Assembly: GCA_034638255.1 (NCBI GenBank)
Contig: JAWPGT010000077.1
Span: forward strand, 1 to 64,000
DNA from: Coprinus comatus
Lineage: Eukaryota > Basidiomycota > Agaricomycetes > Agaricales > Agaricaceae
Direction of reading: 5' to 3'
DNA length: 64,000 nucleotides
Shown: one piece after another, positions 11,577-25,000 of the stretch
How the letters are laid out: each line of letters begins with the position of its first letter
Position numbering within the stretch: the stretch's first letter is position 1
Made by a program: the position numbers and the translations under genes
The notes under the pieces: generated by a model
What the model was told of the DNA's origin: nothing
Database searches by the model: none
The model's input: the letters and a program-made list of their open reading frames with translations, nothing else

Positions 11577-12981
11577 TGAGAGTCACGCGCGCAGGCATCT
11601 GTGAGCTTCGGGTCAACACTGCCAAGAGGTTCAATCACTGGCGCATCGCCGTTGTATGGTACCCAAAAACTGTTATATTGGCCCTGATAGTATCCAGTGA
11701 TCCGAAACCCATCATCGATCGACAAGGGGGGTGAAAACCAACTCAAGCAGTGGGGGATAGTGTGGAGTAGTTGGAGAGATTGTGGAACCATTGTGACACT
11801 GTCATAAACAATCTCGAAGATACGAAAGTGCTTCAAGGAGACAACGAGAAACGTATTCCCGCGGATAAGTTGCGGTCTCTGAACGAAGTTAGAAACACGA
11901 TGGTTTTCGATAACTACACACCCACTCACTGCAAAAGGAGTAAAGCATTCCGGGATTGTCACGATGAGAGGGTTGATGCGAGGCATTTCAGTGAAACAAC
12001 CGATTGTAGGAGTGTAATGGAAGACCCTGAGCACCACGTCATCACCACGATCAGCCTCGATAGTATAGCGGTCATTAAAAACAAATCGATCATCCGCAGA
12101 TTGTGTACGATAGAACGACGTCAAATGTTTGGCGGCCAGACTAGCACTTTTTCCGTGGCCTACCAATTTTACCTGATAGATGTGAGTACGATGGTTTTCT
12201 GATAGATAGAAAGTGTGGTTAGTACATCTGCATTAAACCTCAAGTAGGAATTACCATTTTGATAACCATGCTGAATTGCAATACGAAAATATAATCTCTC
12301 TTTGGTATCATCTACCCAAATCTCTCGCTGCGTCCAAATGGGAGGTGTAAAGAATGGAGTCGGTCGTAGGTTATCGAGTACGACTTGGAATTCTTGGTCG
12401 ATGTGAGCAACGTTAAACAGGAGGACTGGTTCTGGCTGAGTTGAATCCAAGTCAAGACTATAACATGAGGCAAGATGGTAAACAAGCAACCAGCGACCAC
12501 CAGGTAAAAGCTGACGTCCTGATAGCATTGGTCGTTCGAACTCAAATGGAAGTTCAAGCTCGCGAACTCGAGGCATAGCAATAGTTGCACCCGAAATAAT
12601 GGATTGGGCAGAGGTTCTCTTCACAACCCATTGTTCTAGCTCTTCGGTTGTATACGAATCGAGTTCTTCTTCTGGACGTACGACGTGATGAGTCTGTTGC
12701 AAGTCTACTATGCGCTTGACCCAGATATTGCGAGTACGCGTCAGTGTTTCAAGAGTTTTGCAGGTCTACACGTCGTTTAGTGAAAATTCCAAGAACAATA
12801 CAATATAGTGACTACTTACCATCCTCAACGCAAAGAGCTCTTGGTAGTCCATATACGCGGTGACATGAAGAAGGAGTTCCACAGGAAGGTCCAACAGTGT
12901 AGCAGGTTGCACTGGTTTGACGCATCCCCAAGCCACAAGTGATAATAACCACATATAAAAGTCATAAAACCAGAAACTCAT
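11567..12981 (-). CDS. F-box protein
   Basis: Exons 12981-12820, 12765-12255, 12198-11567; the second intron has a perfect TACTAAC branch site. 434 codons. The F-box lies at about residues 30-60: TLLDLPVELLLHVTAYMDYQ then ELFALRM, then the usual TRTRNIWVKRIVDL helix. The remainder is a beta-rich C-terminal half (PGGRWLLVYH, SLDLD) like the propeller-type region of basidiomycete F-box proteins. Expected role: substrate receptor of an SCF ubiquitin ligase via Skp1. The upstream ATG at 12981 is used; a preceding hydrophobic stretch (FWFYDFYMWLLSLVAWG) is odd for an F-box protein. The stop may be premature (see the overlapping frame). Confidence 0.82.
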
Positions 12982-13036
12982 CGCCCTTTGTGCTAAAACA
13001 GAATCAGCAACATGAAGCACCAATTTGTATGTAGTA
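12982..13036. promoter_or_regulatory. 55 bp divergent promoter
   Basis: Separates the ATG of the F-box gene (minus) from the ATG of the orphan gene (plus). Both 5' UTRs and any core promoter must overlap here or lie within the opposite gene. If the true starts differ, the gap is larger. Confidence 0.5.
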
Positions 13037-14881
13037 ATGGCATCTTCTCTCTCGGAGCCACTTTTTGTATATAGAGTTATTAACGGATCCCCTCATGCAG
13101 GTACATTGGCAGATTTTTTCCCACTAGCCAAGCTCAAGACACTGGATCAGCTTGCCTATCTCAAACAGGCTGAAACCTTTATCACCAAATATTCGGGAGG
13201 ATACAGTGCAAATTCCAAGCAAGAACGACGAGAAAGCCTAAAGGCATTTGCCTGTCAGACCTCAAAAGACATATCCATCATCAACCAATTTATTGATTAT
13301 GATCTTGAAGTTGGGGCACAGAATGGTAACCAGCACACTTTCACTGTGAGTCAACACTCATCATGATCCTATCTTGCCATGGCCCGCTCATCACTTCCCG
13401 ATCAACTAGTTTAATATGTTCTCAAAAATAGGAGTATCTCACATCATACATGTCTGTGCTAGGAGTTGATGTGAAAAAGCAAATCCCACTTGCGTTAATG
13501 ATCTCTGGCATTAAAGGGAAACCACATATTTTGGAACGCATGGTTGACAAGTCACCGAGATCGGTAAACCCTCGCCCTTGTAGAAACAGTGGTGACCCAT
13601 ATGTATCAGAGGTAACTTGCTCCAGTTGTAACATAATGACAATCATTAATAATCCAAATTTCTGTCTCTTAAATCTTTTGGCAGGTTGAGGCAAATTCAC
13701 AAAGTAGATTCCAGGACTTTTTGTGTCCTTTGATTGAGCAATGTGAGAGGAGACACAGTGATTTTGTTATCATGGGGGGGGGGGAGGTTTATGTTGGAAT
13801 TCGCAACAGTAGGAAGGTGCCACCTATCCACACACAACACATGGACCCTCAAGGTATCACCCATCATACATTCCTATCTGGTAAAATGGACTTTTTTGTT
13901 TTTCAGTGCACAATCCATTAGATATGTCCATCTTTGAGCCCGCCTTGGATCTTCAAAAGATAATTGAATGTGAATGGAACGAGAATATCAGTGTGTATTT
14001 CACTAATGATCGCTTCAAGAATTTAGTTAATATCTTTATTCAGAGCCAAAGTTTTCAAACCTTGTGTCGACTCGGAATGAAGTTGTGACCCATATAAAAC
14101 TCCTTCAAGAGGAAACTAGGACCCATATCGACCCACTGATCTCCACAGCCAATTCGGGGAGACACATCAAATGGACTATGATCGTAATAGAGATTAAGAA
14201 GCAGTCAGGACTTACCATCTATATGAATCTTCTCGAAATCTTTTTAGGCGTCGTGATCGAAGCACAACGCCTGCGGGAAGTGTGTGTCGAAAAGTTTTCA
14301 GAAGCAATTGACATTTGTGGAACATGTCAACGTGATAAAGAGGCTAAGGCTGAAGAACCAGAACCAGAAGATGAAAATAATAGCATTGTTATTAAGGATG
14401 ATAGTAGTGAAGGCAGGCGGTTCAATCTCCTCCCTTATGCCTACCAGCCTATTGCAGAGTGCTTGGCGATGTGAGTGACCTTTTCTCTTCGTATGCATAT
14501 CAATGATCAAATGCATGACTTATGGATTAACTGATTCGTCAAACTTGTCCTAGACAATCACACCCTGAATTACAGAACGATTTTGGATCAGGATCGAAGA
14601 AGATGCAGTTCATGGTTACCAGTAGTTGCGATTGGATGTGGGGAGTAATTGATTGTTTAGGCAATAACCGACGCTGCTATGTTACCGAAACCATTCGAGC
14701 GGAAAGTAATGAGGACTTACAAGATATTGTGTTTATCAATGATGCATTGGTGAGTTCCTTCATTTAACTATACTAGTCATACACTATTATAACGCGTTCT
14801 GACTGGTATTTTTAGTTGGTTATGACCCCAGAAGAATCATTCGAGTTATACGAAAATGCATACGCTAATTGCCAATCTTGA
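13037..14881 (+). CDS. Orphan seven-exon protein
   Basis: Not recognised. Exons 13037-13345, 13432-13611, 13685-13853, 13907-13990, 14044-14470, 14554-14749, 14816-14881; every junction is GT-AG and the phases sum to 477 codons without a stop, so the gene is very likely real. Features: MASSLSEPLFVYRVING start; a run of Gly codons at 13773 (IMGGGEVYVGIR); a segment KWTMIVIEIKKQSG in which E-x-K follows a hydrophobic strand, as in PD-(D/E)xK nucleases, though no partner Asp was located; four Cys in QCERR, REVCVEKF and ICGTCQRD; an acidic patch EEPEPEDENN; and a final CDWMWGVIDC segment. No signal peptide or membrane helix. Function unknown. Confidence 0.75.
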
Positions 14882-15525
14882 GTAGTCCCGACATCATAAT
14901 ATCCTTATAATCGTCACCATTCCATCCGACCCACCACCTCACACACGAATCAAGCGCCTCATAAAGTTCGTCAAGTTCTCTCAGTGGTTCAAAATAAACA
15001 CCATCACAAACACCTGCTCATCTTAAAAATACATCTTCGATGTTGTTTCTTGACATCAGGATGAAGGGGAATTTTGAAACATTGTGCTCAGAGGGAAGCT
15101 TCGGAGTATATTTGTCTTTAAAAGGCCTTCCCATCCCTCGTTTATTTTTTATGGTCTGGTACTTAAAAACATGGAGTTAGTTTATTAAATCCTGCACCAG
15201 TGCACTTACAATACCCTCCACTCAACGATTAATGTAACAGACTTTCAATTTTATTAACATATATATGAAATAGAACAAAACTTCAAAAATAACAAAAGGT
15301 GAGCAACGCTGAGCAATATGTGGCAGAAGAAAGCAAAACAACAAAAAAAAATCTATGTGACAAAAGAAATCAACTGCAAAGCAAATAATAAAACCAACTG
15401 GAATATGTATATGAATAATAATAGAGAGAAACGGAGAAAAAACAAAGAAAATAATAACCCCAAGAAAGATAAAAAAAAAAAAAAACACAAAAACGTAGAG
15501 GTATGATGACAATTCATTTCAACTT
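14882..15525. other. Convergent intergenic spacer
   Basis: A-rich on the plus strand (15310-15500) with homopolymer runs; holds the 3' flanks of the orphan gene and of the low-complexity gene. Apparent ORFs here are made of Lys/Asn or Phe/Leu runs and are not credible. Confidence 0.5.
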
Positions 15526-18500
15526 TCAAATCCATTCAAAACCAATTATTCCTAGAACCAGTCTGAGAACAGGAACCTTTCTAGCCCCAATCCCAACCGT
15601 TCTCTTAACCACATACCCATTTTCTTCCACTTCATCCTCTCCTTTCTTCCCAGACCCCAACCCAGATCCTAATCCTAATCCTGATCCTGATCCGCTAGTA
15701 GTAGGAACCATATACTCCATTGGTAACTTTGGTACAGGTGGTACAAAATACCCATTATTACCCAATTTCTTCACCTCTTTTCTTCCTCCTCCTCCTTCAT
15801 CCAACATTGCTTCAACACCTTGTACAAATCTTTCTCTAGCTTCTTCACTTCTCTCCGTATTCAAAAAACTTCCACGACTATAAGTACTAATCCCACTCCA
15901 TCTACTATTTCTCGTATACTTTGATTTATCTTGATTTTCGACTTCGGCTTCATTATCGATATCAAGATATAAAGTTGATCTTCTTCGACTTCCAGGTACG
16001 TGAGTGTTATGTAGATTGATTTCAATTTCATCATCTGGATAATATGAAGCATCATCATCTGAATCGTCATCGAATCCATATCCATATCCAGCTGATTGAG
16101 GTTGGGAAGATTTGGATTTGATATCGATATCTTCTTGATTATGAGGAGGGATAGGAGAAGTAATCGAACGCGAATAATACTCTTCGATAGCAGCATTATT
16201 ATATTTCTCCACTTTCTCTTTCTCCCTCTCAACACCTTTATCCAAAGGACCAGGAGGTGAAACTGACGCCATTCCAATCTTAGTTCTAGGTCCAGTTCCA
16301 GTTCCAGTTCTAGCCCCAGATCCTCCGTTAGCAGTGCTAATAGTCGCAACAGATCTCAACGCTTCATAACTTCTTCTAGTAGGAATAGCACTTCTCAAAC
16401 CTCCTCCTATACCACCACCACCTTCCAACCTCTTCTTCTCATCCTCAATTCTACCAACACCATATTCAATTCTCGATTCTCTAAACCTCGAAATCATCTT
16501 AATAACTTCTTCACTAACTTCCTCCTCTTCCTCTTCATCCTCATCTTGATCCTTCTTATTTCTGGTATATTTGGTATCATTATGAACACCAACACTACCT
16601 CGACCATCATCATCATCATCATCCCAACCAGATTTCGACTCTCTCCGAGGTAATTTCTGACGTAAATCGGGTATAACGGGATTAACAGGAAACGGTGAAT
16701 TTCTTCCTCTCTGAATCGACGGTGCTGTCATTCCTGAATTTCTTCCTATAGTCGTAGTTGAGGTAGTCGTTGGGGTATTGATAGTCATAGTCGTAGAGGT
16801 AGAGGTAGCAGTAGCACCATTAGAACCGAAACCGAAACCTTTTTGTTCCTGTTCACTCAACCTCTTTTGAACTCTAGCTCTCAAAGCACTACCAGCGTCA
16901 GCCAAAATAGTATGATTAAAGCTTGATGGAGAATGCGAATGCGATTGGGGTTGAGATTGGGGCTGAGGTGAAGTAACAATACGAGGTGATGATTGAGGTT
17001 GAGGCTGGGTTTGATAACTCATAAGTAAAGGTGACGGTAAAGGTGATCCAATCGAAACAGCCATTCCCATTCCCATTCCACCACCACCACCACTACCACC
17101 TATTCCTAAACCTCCCGTTCTCAAACTCGTATTCGAAGTTTTTACCCTCAAATTACCTGAATTCATTCCACTACCAAGAGAACTAGCACCAACACCAACA
17201 CCAACACCCACATTAGCACCGGCACCAACACCAAGAGGAACATTAGGTAAAGGACTTGAAGGAGGAGGACTAGGTGGTGGAATATCATAATAAGAAAAAA
17301 CATTCGGTGGTGATGAAATACGAGGTGTAGGTGATCGATTCCCATTTCTACTTCCAATTCCGGGTATAGGTGAATACGACCTTGCTTGTCTTAAAACTGT
17401 CGGTGAAGTAACAGTAGTAGAAGAAGAAGAAGTAGAGGTGGTAGGTATACTCGATGATGATGATGATGATGAAGTTAATATTGGTGTTGATATTGTATAG
17501 GCGATCGACCAATTTGAGTTTGAGTTTGAGTTTGGGTATCATTTTCACCACCAACCGAAACCGAAAGTGTAGATTTCGATAATTGTCTTGAAAGTGTTCC
17601 ATTTCCGTAACCTTGAGAATCAAAAGGTCGATTCTTGAAAGAAGTATTAGTCGAAGGTGTAATAATCACTTGAGGAGTTATCGGTATATTCCCATTCCAC
17701 CTCCAATTCCAGCTCCAATTCCAGTTCCAATTCCAGCAACACCACCGAGCCTAAACTTTCTAAACCCGAACCCGAACCGAAACCGAAACCTGAGCCTGTG
17801 ACCTAGTAATAGGTAACGAAATAACAGGTTTCTTATTATTACTCTCAATACTATTTCCACTTCCACCACTATTCCTTAAACTTCCATTTCCATTTCCACC
17901 ACTACTATCATTACCACCACCAACAAAGAAAGGTAAAACCCTCCTCTTAGTAGGCGATTGGGATTGAGATTGATTTTGATTTTGAATCTGAGTATATGAT
18001 TGATTGTGGCAAAATAACACCAACAGTATGACCAGCAATCGAATTAGGTACCATAGGAAATCCATATCCCATATTCGCATTTACATTCAACCCATTCCCA
18101 TTCAAACTCTCTTTACTAACCATACCTCTCAAATGTGACTGAGAATTAGAATTGGAAGTGGAAGTGGAAGTTCTAGACATTGTTGAATTAGAAGTTGAAT
18201 TGGTGGTTGTAGTTGTGGAAGTTGTAGTTGTTGATGTTGATGTTCTTGTAGTAGTATTGGTATAGACGTTATTGGTATTGGTATTGGTATTGGTATTATT
18301 GCTTGATGTTGAAGTTGGACGACTATGATTGGTATGAGAAGATAAAGGGAAAGAAACAGGTGGTGATGATGCTGATGCTGATATTGGTGTTGGCGTTGAT
18401 GTATACGCATAAGGATGTGGTGGTATCGTTGTCGTAGCAGTGGCAGGTGTAGAAACAGAAGAAGGTATGGCAGGAGGTGGACGTGAAGGTGTAGGGGGTA

Positions 18501-20228
18501 CTGATTGTGAAATCGACATAGCACTGCCAGCATCCATATCCATACTCGAGTTAGCATCCGCATTCGCCGCCGCCGTAGTTGTAGTAATAGTCGAAGAAGA
18601 AGATGAAAACATATCCTCCGAAAACCCAGATTCAAAATCCAATCCAAGTTTCGAATCACCATCAACACCATTCGTAAACATTTGAGCAATCGGTAAAACC
18701 AGTTTCTCCTTCTTCTCTCTTTCCCTTACAAGTTCGAATTCCCTATCTCTCTCCTTATCCTGTTTCAGCTTTTCAGCTTTCAAATCCGATTTCGATGATT
18801 TTCCACCAATTCGAATAGAAAACAAACTTTTACTCTTCTTCACATTCTTTTCATCCTCTACCCCCCTCCTCCTGTTGTTGATTTCTTACTTGAAGAAGAC
18901 CATTTTCCTTTCTTCTTTGAAACCTTGGATGATTTACTAGAATGTCCATCCGTTTCATATCCATTCCCATTCGTTGAACCAGATTCGGTAAATCCAAAAA
19001 GCTAGGTCGAGTGCTAGTACTAAAAGAACCAGAACCAGAACCGAACCAGAACCAGAACCAGAACCAGGAACAGGACTAGAATGATTGGTGTCGAATATTG
19101 CTAATCCAGGTATAGTAGGAAACTGTTGTGCTTCTTTTCCCTTGTCTTTAGATTTCTTGTCTTTATCTTTCTTCTTTTTATCTTTACCACCAAACATCCC
19201 GCCACCATCACTTTCATAACCATCTTTCTTTTTCTTTTTCAATTTCGAAGGTGTACCAGAACGAGGAGGTTGAGGTAATGATGGTAATGATTCAAAACCA
19301 TTGGTATATGTAGAGGATTTGAAGAAGGAGAAGAAGGAGTGGGTGGATATCGACCTGATATTGGAGAAGTGGCTGTCGACTCTTCAGAATGTGTATTCGT
19401 TAAACCAGGAGACGAAGGGATTTGATCCTAAGCATAAGAAAGTTAGTTCTGTGAATCGTAATTTTAATCATAGAAGCGGGTTCTAGAAAAAAGTGTGGGA
19501 GGTACAAAATGGTAACCAACCACAGACTACAAAAGAACAAGGTGAAAAGAAAGACGAGAAGCCCGCTGTCAGCTAGGCTTCCTGCTAAATATACACTGCG
19601 CTCCCACTGGTTCTTGAAAAAGGAACAACAACAACGACGGATGTTGAATATTTGAATGGTGCTTTTTGTATATCAACACGGAGAAGTGTTTTCTCTACCG
19701 TTAAAGACGCGGGAGATATGAAGGATTGGCATAAAAAAGGGATTGTGGCGAGTAGAAACGATGTGAAAAATACGGATAGGTTCAGACGCCACAAAAGCAT
19801 TGGGTATTGTTTGAGTTACACGTCGTGGACGTGAATCACCATCGAGAACATTCTCTGTTCGTTTCCGATGCGCGTAGTGTAGAGCACAGGAATGCCAAGA
19901 AGCGAATAACGTACAACCCGTGACAAGGAAACCCAAAGAAATAGTGAAAAAAAGGCGAAAAATATTCCAAGAAAGCAGAGAACAACTTCAAAGCAGATGA
20001 GAACAAACAAATGAGAGGAGAGAAACACACCTCATCCTCTTCTTTGAGTGGATTACTGAAAATCCAATCCGCGACTACTGAATCTGCTCCAAAGCCCAGC
20101 TGTAGAGCAGCATCCCAAACTGAAGCGCGTAAAGCATTTGAATCACGGCTCTTTGGGTTCGTATTCTGCTGTGTTGGACGAGGACGAGCCATGGTCATAG
20201 GTTGGAGTGGTGTAGAGGTAAAGGACAT
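15526..20228 (-). pseudogene. Long low-complexity protein gene, multiply frameshifted
   Basis: Exon 1, 20228-20031, begins MSFTSTPLQPMTMARPRP and contains RDSNALRASVWDAALQLGFG with VVADWIFSNPLKEEDE. A 603 bp intron leads to 19427, then a long disordered body rich in Ser, Thr, Asn, Gln, Gly, Pro with Lys-rich blocks (KDKKKKDKDKKSKDKGK), ending PPVPKLPMEYMVP and a Gly/Ser tail at 15526. The body is one protein by content but falls into several frames: shifts are needed near 19311, 19045, 18985, 18868 (a G6 run), 17960, about 17790-17690 and 17500. Most lie at short repeats or homopolymers. Either a decaying gene or a real gene with consensus errors. Family not recognised; no catalytic domain seen. 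Confidence 0.6.
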
Positions 20229-22007
20229 GATGGGTCTAAGCTCATTAAAGCCTTCCGCTCACTTTGTTGGCCTGTGTGAGAAACTAAACTATATATTACA
20301 CGTGCCCCTGATTCTACTAAGGCACAGTCATCATTGTTTTTTTCTTTCTTATTTTCTTTGTGTATTGATAATAATCTTGTATGTTTGAGAATAATACATC
20401 TTTATAGCTCTCTGAAATATCATACATGAGCAAACTGGCATTTTTGCTCTTCAAAAAACACTCTTTACCCCCCCCCTCTCAATTAAAAAAACGTCACCTT
20501 GACAACAACTTTTCAAATTAAAAACGGAAACGGCATTCAAAAATAAAACTCAACTAGACCTTTTCTAGAATCACTTCTCAGGTCCCCTTCACAGGCCAAG
20601 GTACACATCATAAAACGTCGTCACCACGAAAATCTTCGAGGATCAATTAGGGGGGAGGAGAGAGGAAAAGAAGAAAGAGAAAAAGCACTTTAACCGACCT
20701 CGTATATTATAAGCAACGTCATTCGTGTTGAAAATACACCAATGGCCCACCCTACCTACCTATATCCCATCATTTTCTATTTCCGTTTTTGACTGTTACC
20801 GAACAGCATCACACAATAAAATGACAACCAACAGCGATAAAATATCAATATTCCTACATTCCGATACTCATCTTTGATTTACTAAGTCGTTAAATGTAAT
20901 AACTCCCCCCTACTATTATCATGTTTCACACCAACAAGTCACATCTTCATCAACAACTTAAAGAGGCCATTGAAAGTGAACATCTCAATAGACTTTCAAA
21001 TTTCAAAGCTTCAAGCCCGGTCCGTATACTATTTATAATCGTAAACCGGGGAGGGTGGGGGGAAAAAAACTGATTGACACAGGATTGACATCGTAAATGG
21101 CTATGCTTACATATCTCACAAGAGAATCCTGACACCCGAGGCCTACATTCCAGCAGGGGTAGCCAGCGGAACTTTCCCGACGAAACAAGTCGCAGGGTCA
21201 GAGACAACATTCCACTGACCACTCCAAAAATCCGCAGCGCAAGTCTCCTAAACTAGTGACCATCATTGCCCTGGGTAAACCATGATTTCAACTAACTTTA
21301 CAAAAGGTTAATGATGCGTATGCGTGACAGTGGAGATTAAAAGAACCCGAATTACAAATGGGCGCTGCACTTGCTCCTTAGGCCTCAGAGTGGTTGTTTG
21401 TTACCACACGGAGGTTTTGAATTGCCGTTAGATATCAATAAAGAACACGAGCATTGTTATCTTGAGAGAAACAAAGAGAGATTCAGAATTCATAATTATT
21501 CGTGTATACGTAAAAAAGAAAAGAAAAAGAAAGAAAACCACCACGGGGTACTAGTAAAAGAGAATTGATATCAAAAAAGGAAACAAGATCCATAACCGAG
21601 AAAAGAAAACGAAACCGAAACTGAAAAGAGAGGAGAAAACAAAAACAAAAAGAAAGAGAGACAGCCAAAAGGTATGCACCAAAGGGATAAAAAAAAAACA
21701 ATACATAAACAACAGAATCAGAAAAACGAGAGAGAAACAAAAAAAAAAGAATCAGAAAACGAAACCAGGCCATAAAAAAGAGCTCTAACATCAACATTCA
21801 AACGTTCACCACCACCATCCATCTCCCACCCAAATTCCAAAAAAAAAATCACGACGCGAGAAAAAAAAAGAATGTATCAAGGTCAACCTTCAAACCATTT
21901 AAAAAAAAAAAAAGAAAAAGAAAAAGAACGAGTATTGAGCCAATAATCACAGGTATTAATTGGCAGTTAATCATCATCAATCATCAATCAAAAGCCACAA
22001 GCCACAG
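20229..22007. other. Intergenic, purine-rich low-complexity DNA
   Basis: Upstream flank of the low-complexity gene and 3' flank of KIN1. The part 21480-21960 is a run of GAGAAA/AAAAAG-type sequence. A minus ORF at 20950-21222 has Cys-rich text but no support. No gene called. Confidence 0.5.
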
Positions 22008-25000
22008 CTATAGCTTAAGCTCCGTCAAAACTCTCCTAGCCAACATCTGATACTGCCAACCATCACCACTAGCTCTTCTAAACTGAATTCCATATAACGG
22101 TAACCACGGAACCTACAAGAAAGAAAAATTATTATTATTATTATTATTATTATTAAAACGAAAAAAAAAAAACGAAAGAACATACCTTGACAATATTAAT
22201 TTCAAACCTCACACACAACGAATTCTTTCCCATACTCTCAAACATCTCTCTCGGTACTTCACCGGAAGGTAAAAGACTAGGACTACTAGTGCCTGTAGTC
22301 GGAGCCGTAGCGTTGTTATTGTTATTGTTATTGTTATCCGGATTTGGATTTGGACTTGGATTAGGAGAATTCGGCACAACAGTCTGAAGAGGAGAAGGAG
22401 TCGAAATAGAAGGAGGAGAATTTGAAGTAACAGCAAAATCTCTAGGGATAGGAGGAAGTACTTTTGATTTATTAGAAACCGGAGAATACGATCTTGATTG
22501 TCCATCTTCCAAATTCTCTTGTTGCTGCTGCTGCTGAAGTTCCGGTTGATGAAGATCTTGTGGCGAAGGTTGTTCAATATGAGGTTCAAGCAACTGTTGT
22601 TGCTGTTGCGGTTGTTGAGAAACCTGATGTTCAGGAATAACGGTAAAGAATGAAGAACTTCCGCTGCTAGGTGTAGTCATCAACCTTTGCATTTGAGTCG
22701 ATTGACTTTGCGCTTGACTCAATTCTCCTCCTCCTTGTTGTTGTTGTTGCAATTCTCTTTCTCTCTCCCTTTCCCTCTCCTTCTCCCTTTCCTTCTCCTT
22801 CCTCTTCATCCCAAACGACAATTTACTAGCCTTCTTCACAATCGAAGGTCTATGACTAGGCATAGGTGGACTATATCCCAACCCCAACTCTCTCTGTTCC
22901 CTCTCCCTCTCCTTTTCTCTTTCAATATTTCCAACCATTCCCATACCTCCTTGACCTCCTTGAGAACTAGAAACAGGAACAACACTAGCAATATCAATAC
23001 TAGGAACATGTAAACACTCAAACCCAGTTTTCCTCTCTCTATATTGAACTTGCATCCTATCCAAAACCCTTCTAATATCTTCTTTAATCGCAATTGGTGA
23101 TTTCGAAGAAGTAGTAGCAACACTAAACAAACCCTTCAAAAACACAGGTTTAAATTCTTTCTCATCTCCATCCGTTTCTTCTTCTCCTACTCCTCCTCCT
23201 CCTGTTTTCGGGTCTTCGTCTTCACCATCTCCAAATCCATCAGGATCAAACCTTCCTTGCTGTTGTTGTTGTTGTTCCGGTGATTGTTCCGGTGATTGAC
23301 CTTGACCTTGTTCACCACCACGACCAAACAAACCACCAACCAAAGGTCTTCCTTGTGAACCACCTCCATAACCAGTACTAGGTCTCCTACTCCTACCCAA
23401 CAACCCTCCTCCTCCTCCTCCTCCCCCAATGGTCCCAGCTCCAGTACCAATTCCAGTCCCACCAGTAGCACTACTTCCAAACAAAGCAGCACCACCAGTC
23501 GAACTTCTTCTCTCATGTCTCATATATCTACCTTGATGATCCAAAATCGTAGCAGCACGTCTATGAATAGATCCAATAGGTTGAGAAACACTTGAAGTTA
23601 TTTGTCCAGGTCCACCACTATGAGAAGATGAAGAAACGATTGAAGGTGGAATTATAATTGAAGGTGATTGTGGTTGGGATTGTGATTGTGATTGAGAATT
23701 TGACGTAGATTCAATAATTTGAACTTGACCAAGTTCATTAACACCACCACCACCAACGTCTCCTGTTACTCCTACTCCCGCTCCTGTTCCTGTTCCTACT
23801 CCACCTGGACTAGGACTAGAACTAGGACTTGATTTACCAAATCCCATACCCATACCCATACCCAATCCCAACCCTTTCCTCATACTTCCATACTTCCTCT
23901 CCCTTTCCCCTCCACCACTACCAGTAGTAGCACCGGTAGTAGCACCAGGAGTAGCAGGAGTAGAAGTTCCCAATAAAGATCCAAACTTCCTAACTAATGT
24001 AGCTCCTCCAGAAACCAATCCATGATGTTGATGACTAGGAACAGGTTGTTGAATAACCGGAGTCTGCGTTTGGCTTTGCGTCTGCGATTGGTTTTGGATT
24101 TGAGTTTGAGTTTGAGTTTCCTCTTGATTATTCATAACGCTAGGAATTTGGAAAACCGTAACTTCAGGTCCAACAGTTCTAGGAGGTTCAACAATATTAG
24201 GTATCGGTATCGGTACCTGTACCGAAACAAACCCATCTCCTTGCTGTTGTTGTTGTCCTTGATAACCTCCTTGTTGTTGTCCTCCCAATCCCAATCCTTG
24301 TCCCTGTCCTTGACTAAACATACCACCCCAACTTCTAGGTCCAACCACCCCTCCACCACCACCTCCACCACCACCTCCACCACCAACATTAACATTAACA
24401 GTCATAGGTCTCTGACTCAAACTATGACTTCTCTTATGAGCACCAACAGGTCCAGGAGCACGTGGTAATACCCCACCAATTCCAAATCTACCTTGAGGTA
24501 TTATAGATCCAGAAGTTGAAGTACCAAATGAACTTGAGGTTCCAGCTGTCGTACTAGTACCAGTACCAGTTGCAGTTGTAGTACCAGTACCAGTTACAAT
24601 CGCAGTAGCCATAGCACTAGTGGTAGCAGACGAAGAAATAGGCGTATTAGGTGTTCCAGGAATTTGTCCATAATCTTCATAATGTCCATGTCCAGCCATC
24701 AAAACACTAGGAACCACAATCGGTTGTGGTATCAAAACACCAGTATCCCTAGCTCTCGGTTGCGGTTGCGGTTGACCAACATATTGTTGTTGTTGTTGTT
24801 GTTGCTGTTGTTGTTGAGATGATTGTGGTTGTGATGATTGTTGTTGAGATGACGATTGCAGTTGTGGTTGTTGTATCGATTGTGGTTGACCATGATAAGG
24901 ATAAGCAAAAGTAGGAGTAATAGGTGAAGGTACAACCGATCCCATTCCCATTCCACCAATACCATTCCCAGCATCATAAGACATACCACTATAATGTGAT

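Noticed and set aside
15222..15560. Small ORFs on both strands
   Set aside because: Composed of poly-Lys/Asn or poly-Phe from A-rich spacer DNA; no start context or motif.
24780..24830. Run of CAA/TTG triplets that could look like a satellite or CRISPR-like repeat
   Set aside because: It is the polyGln coding tract of KIN1; no spacers of constant length.
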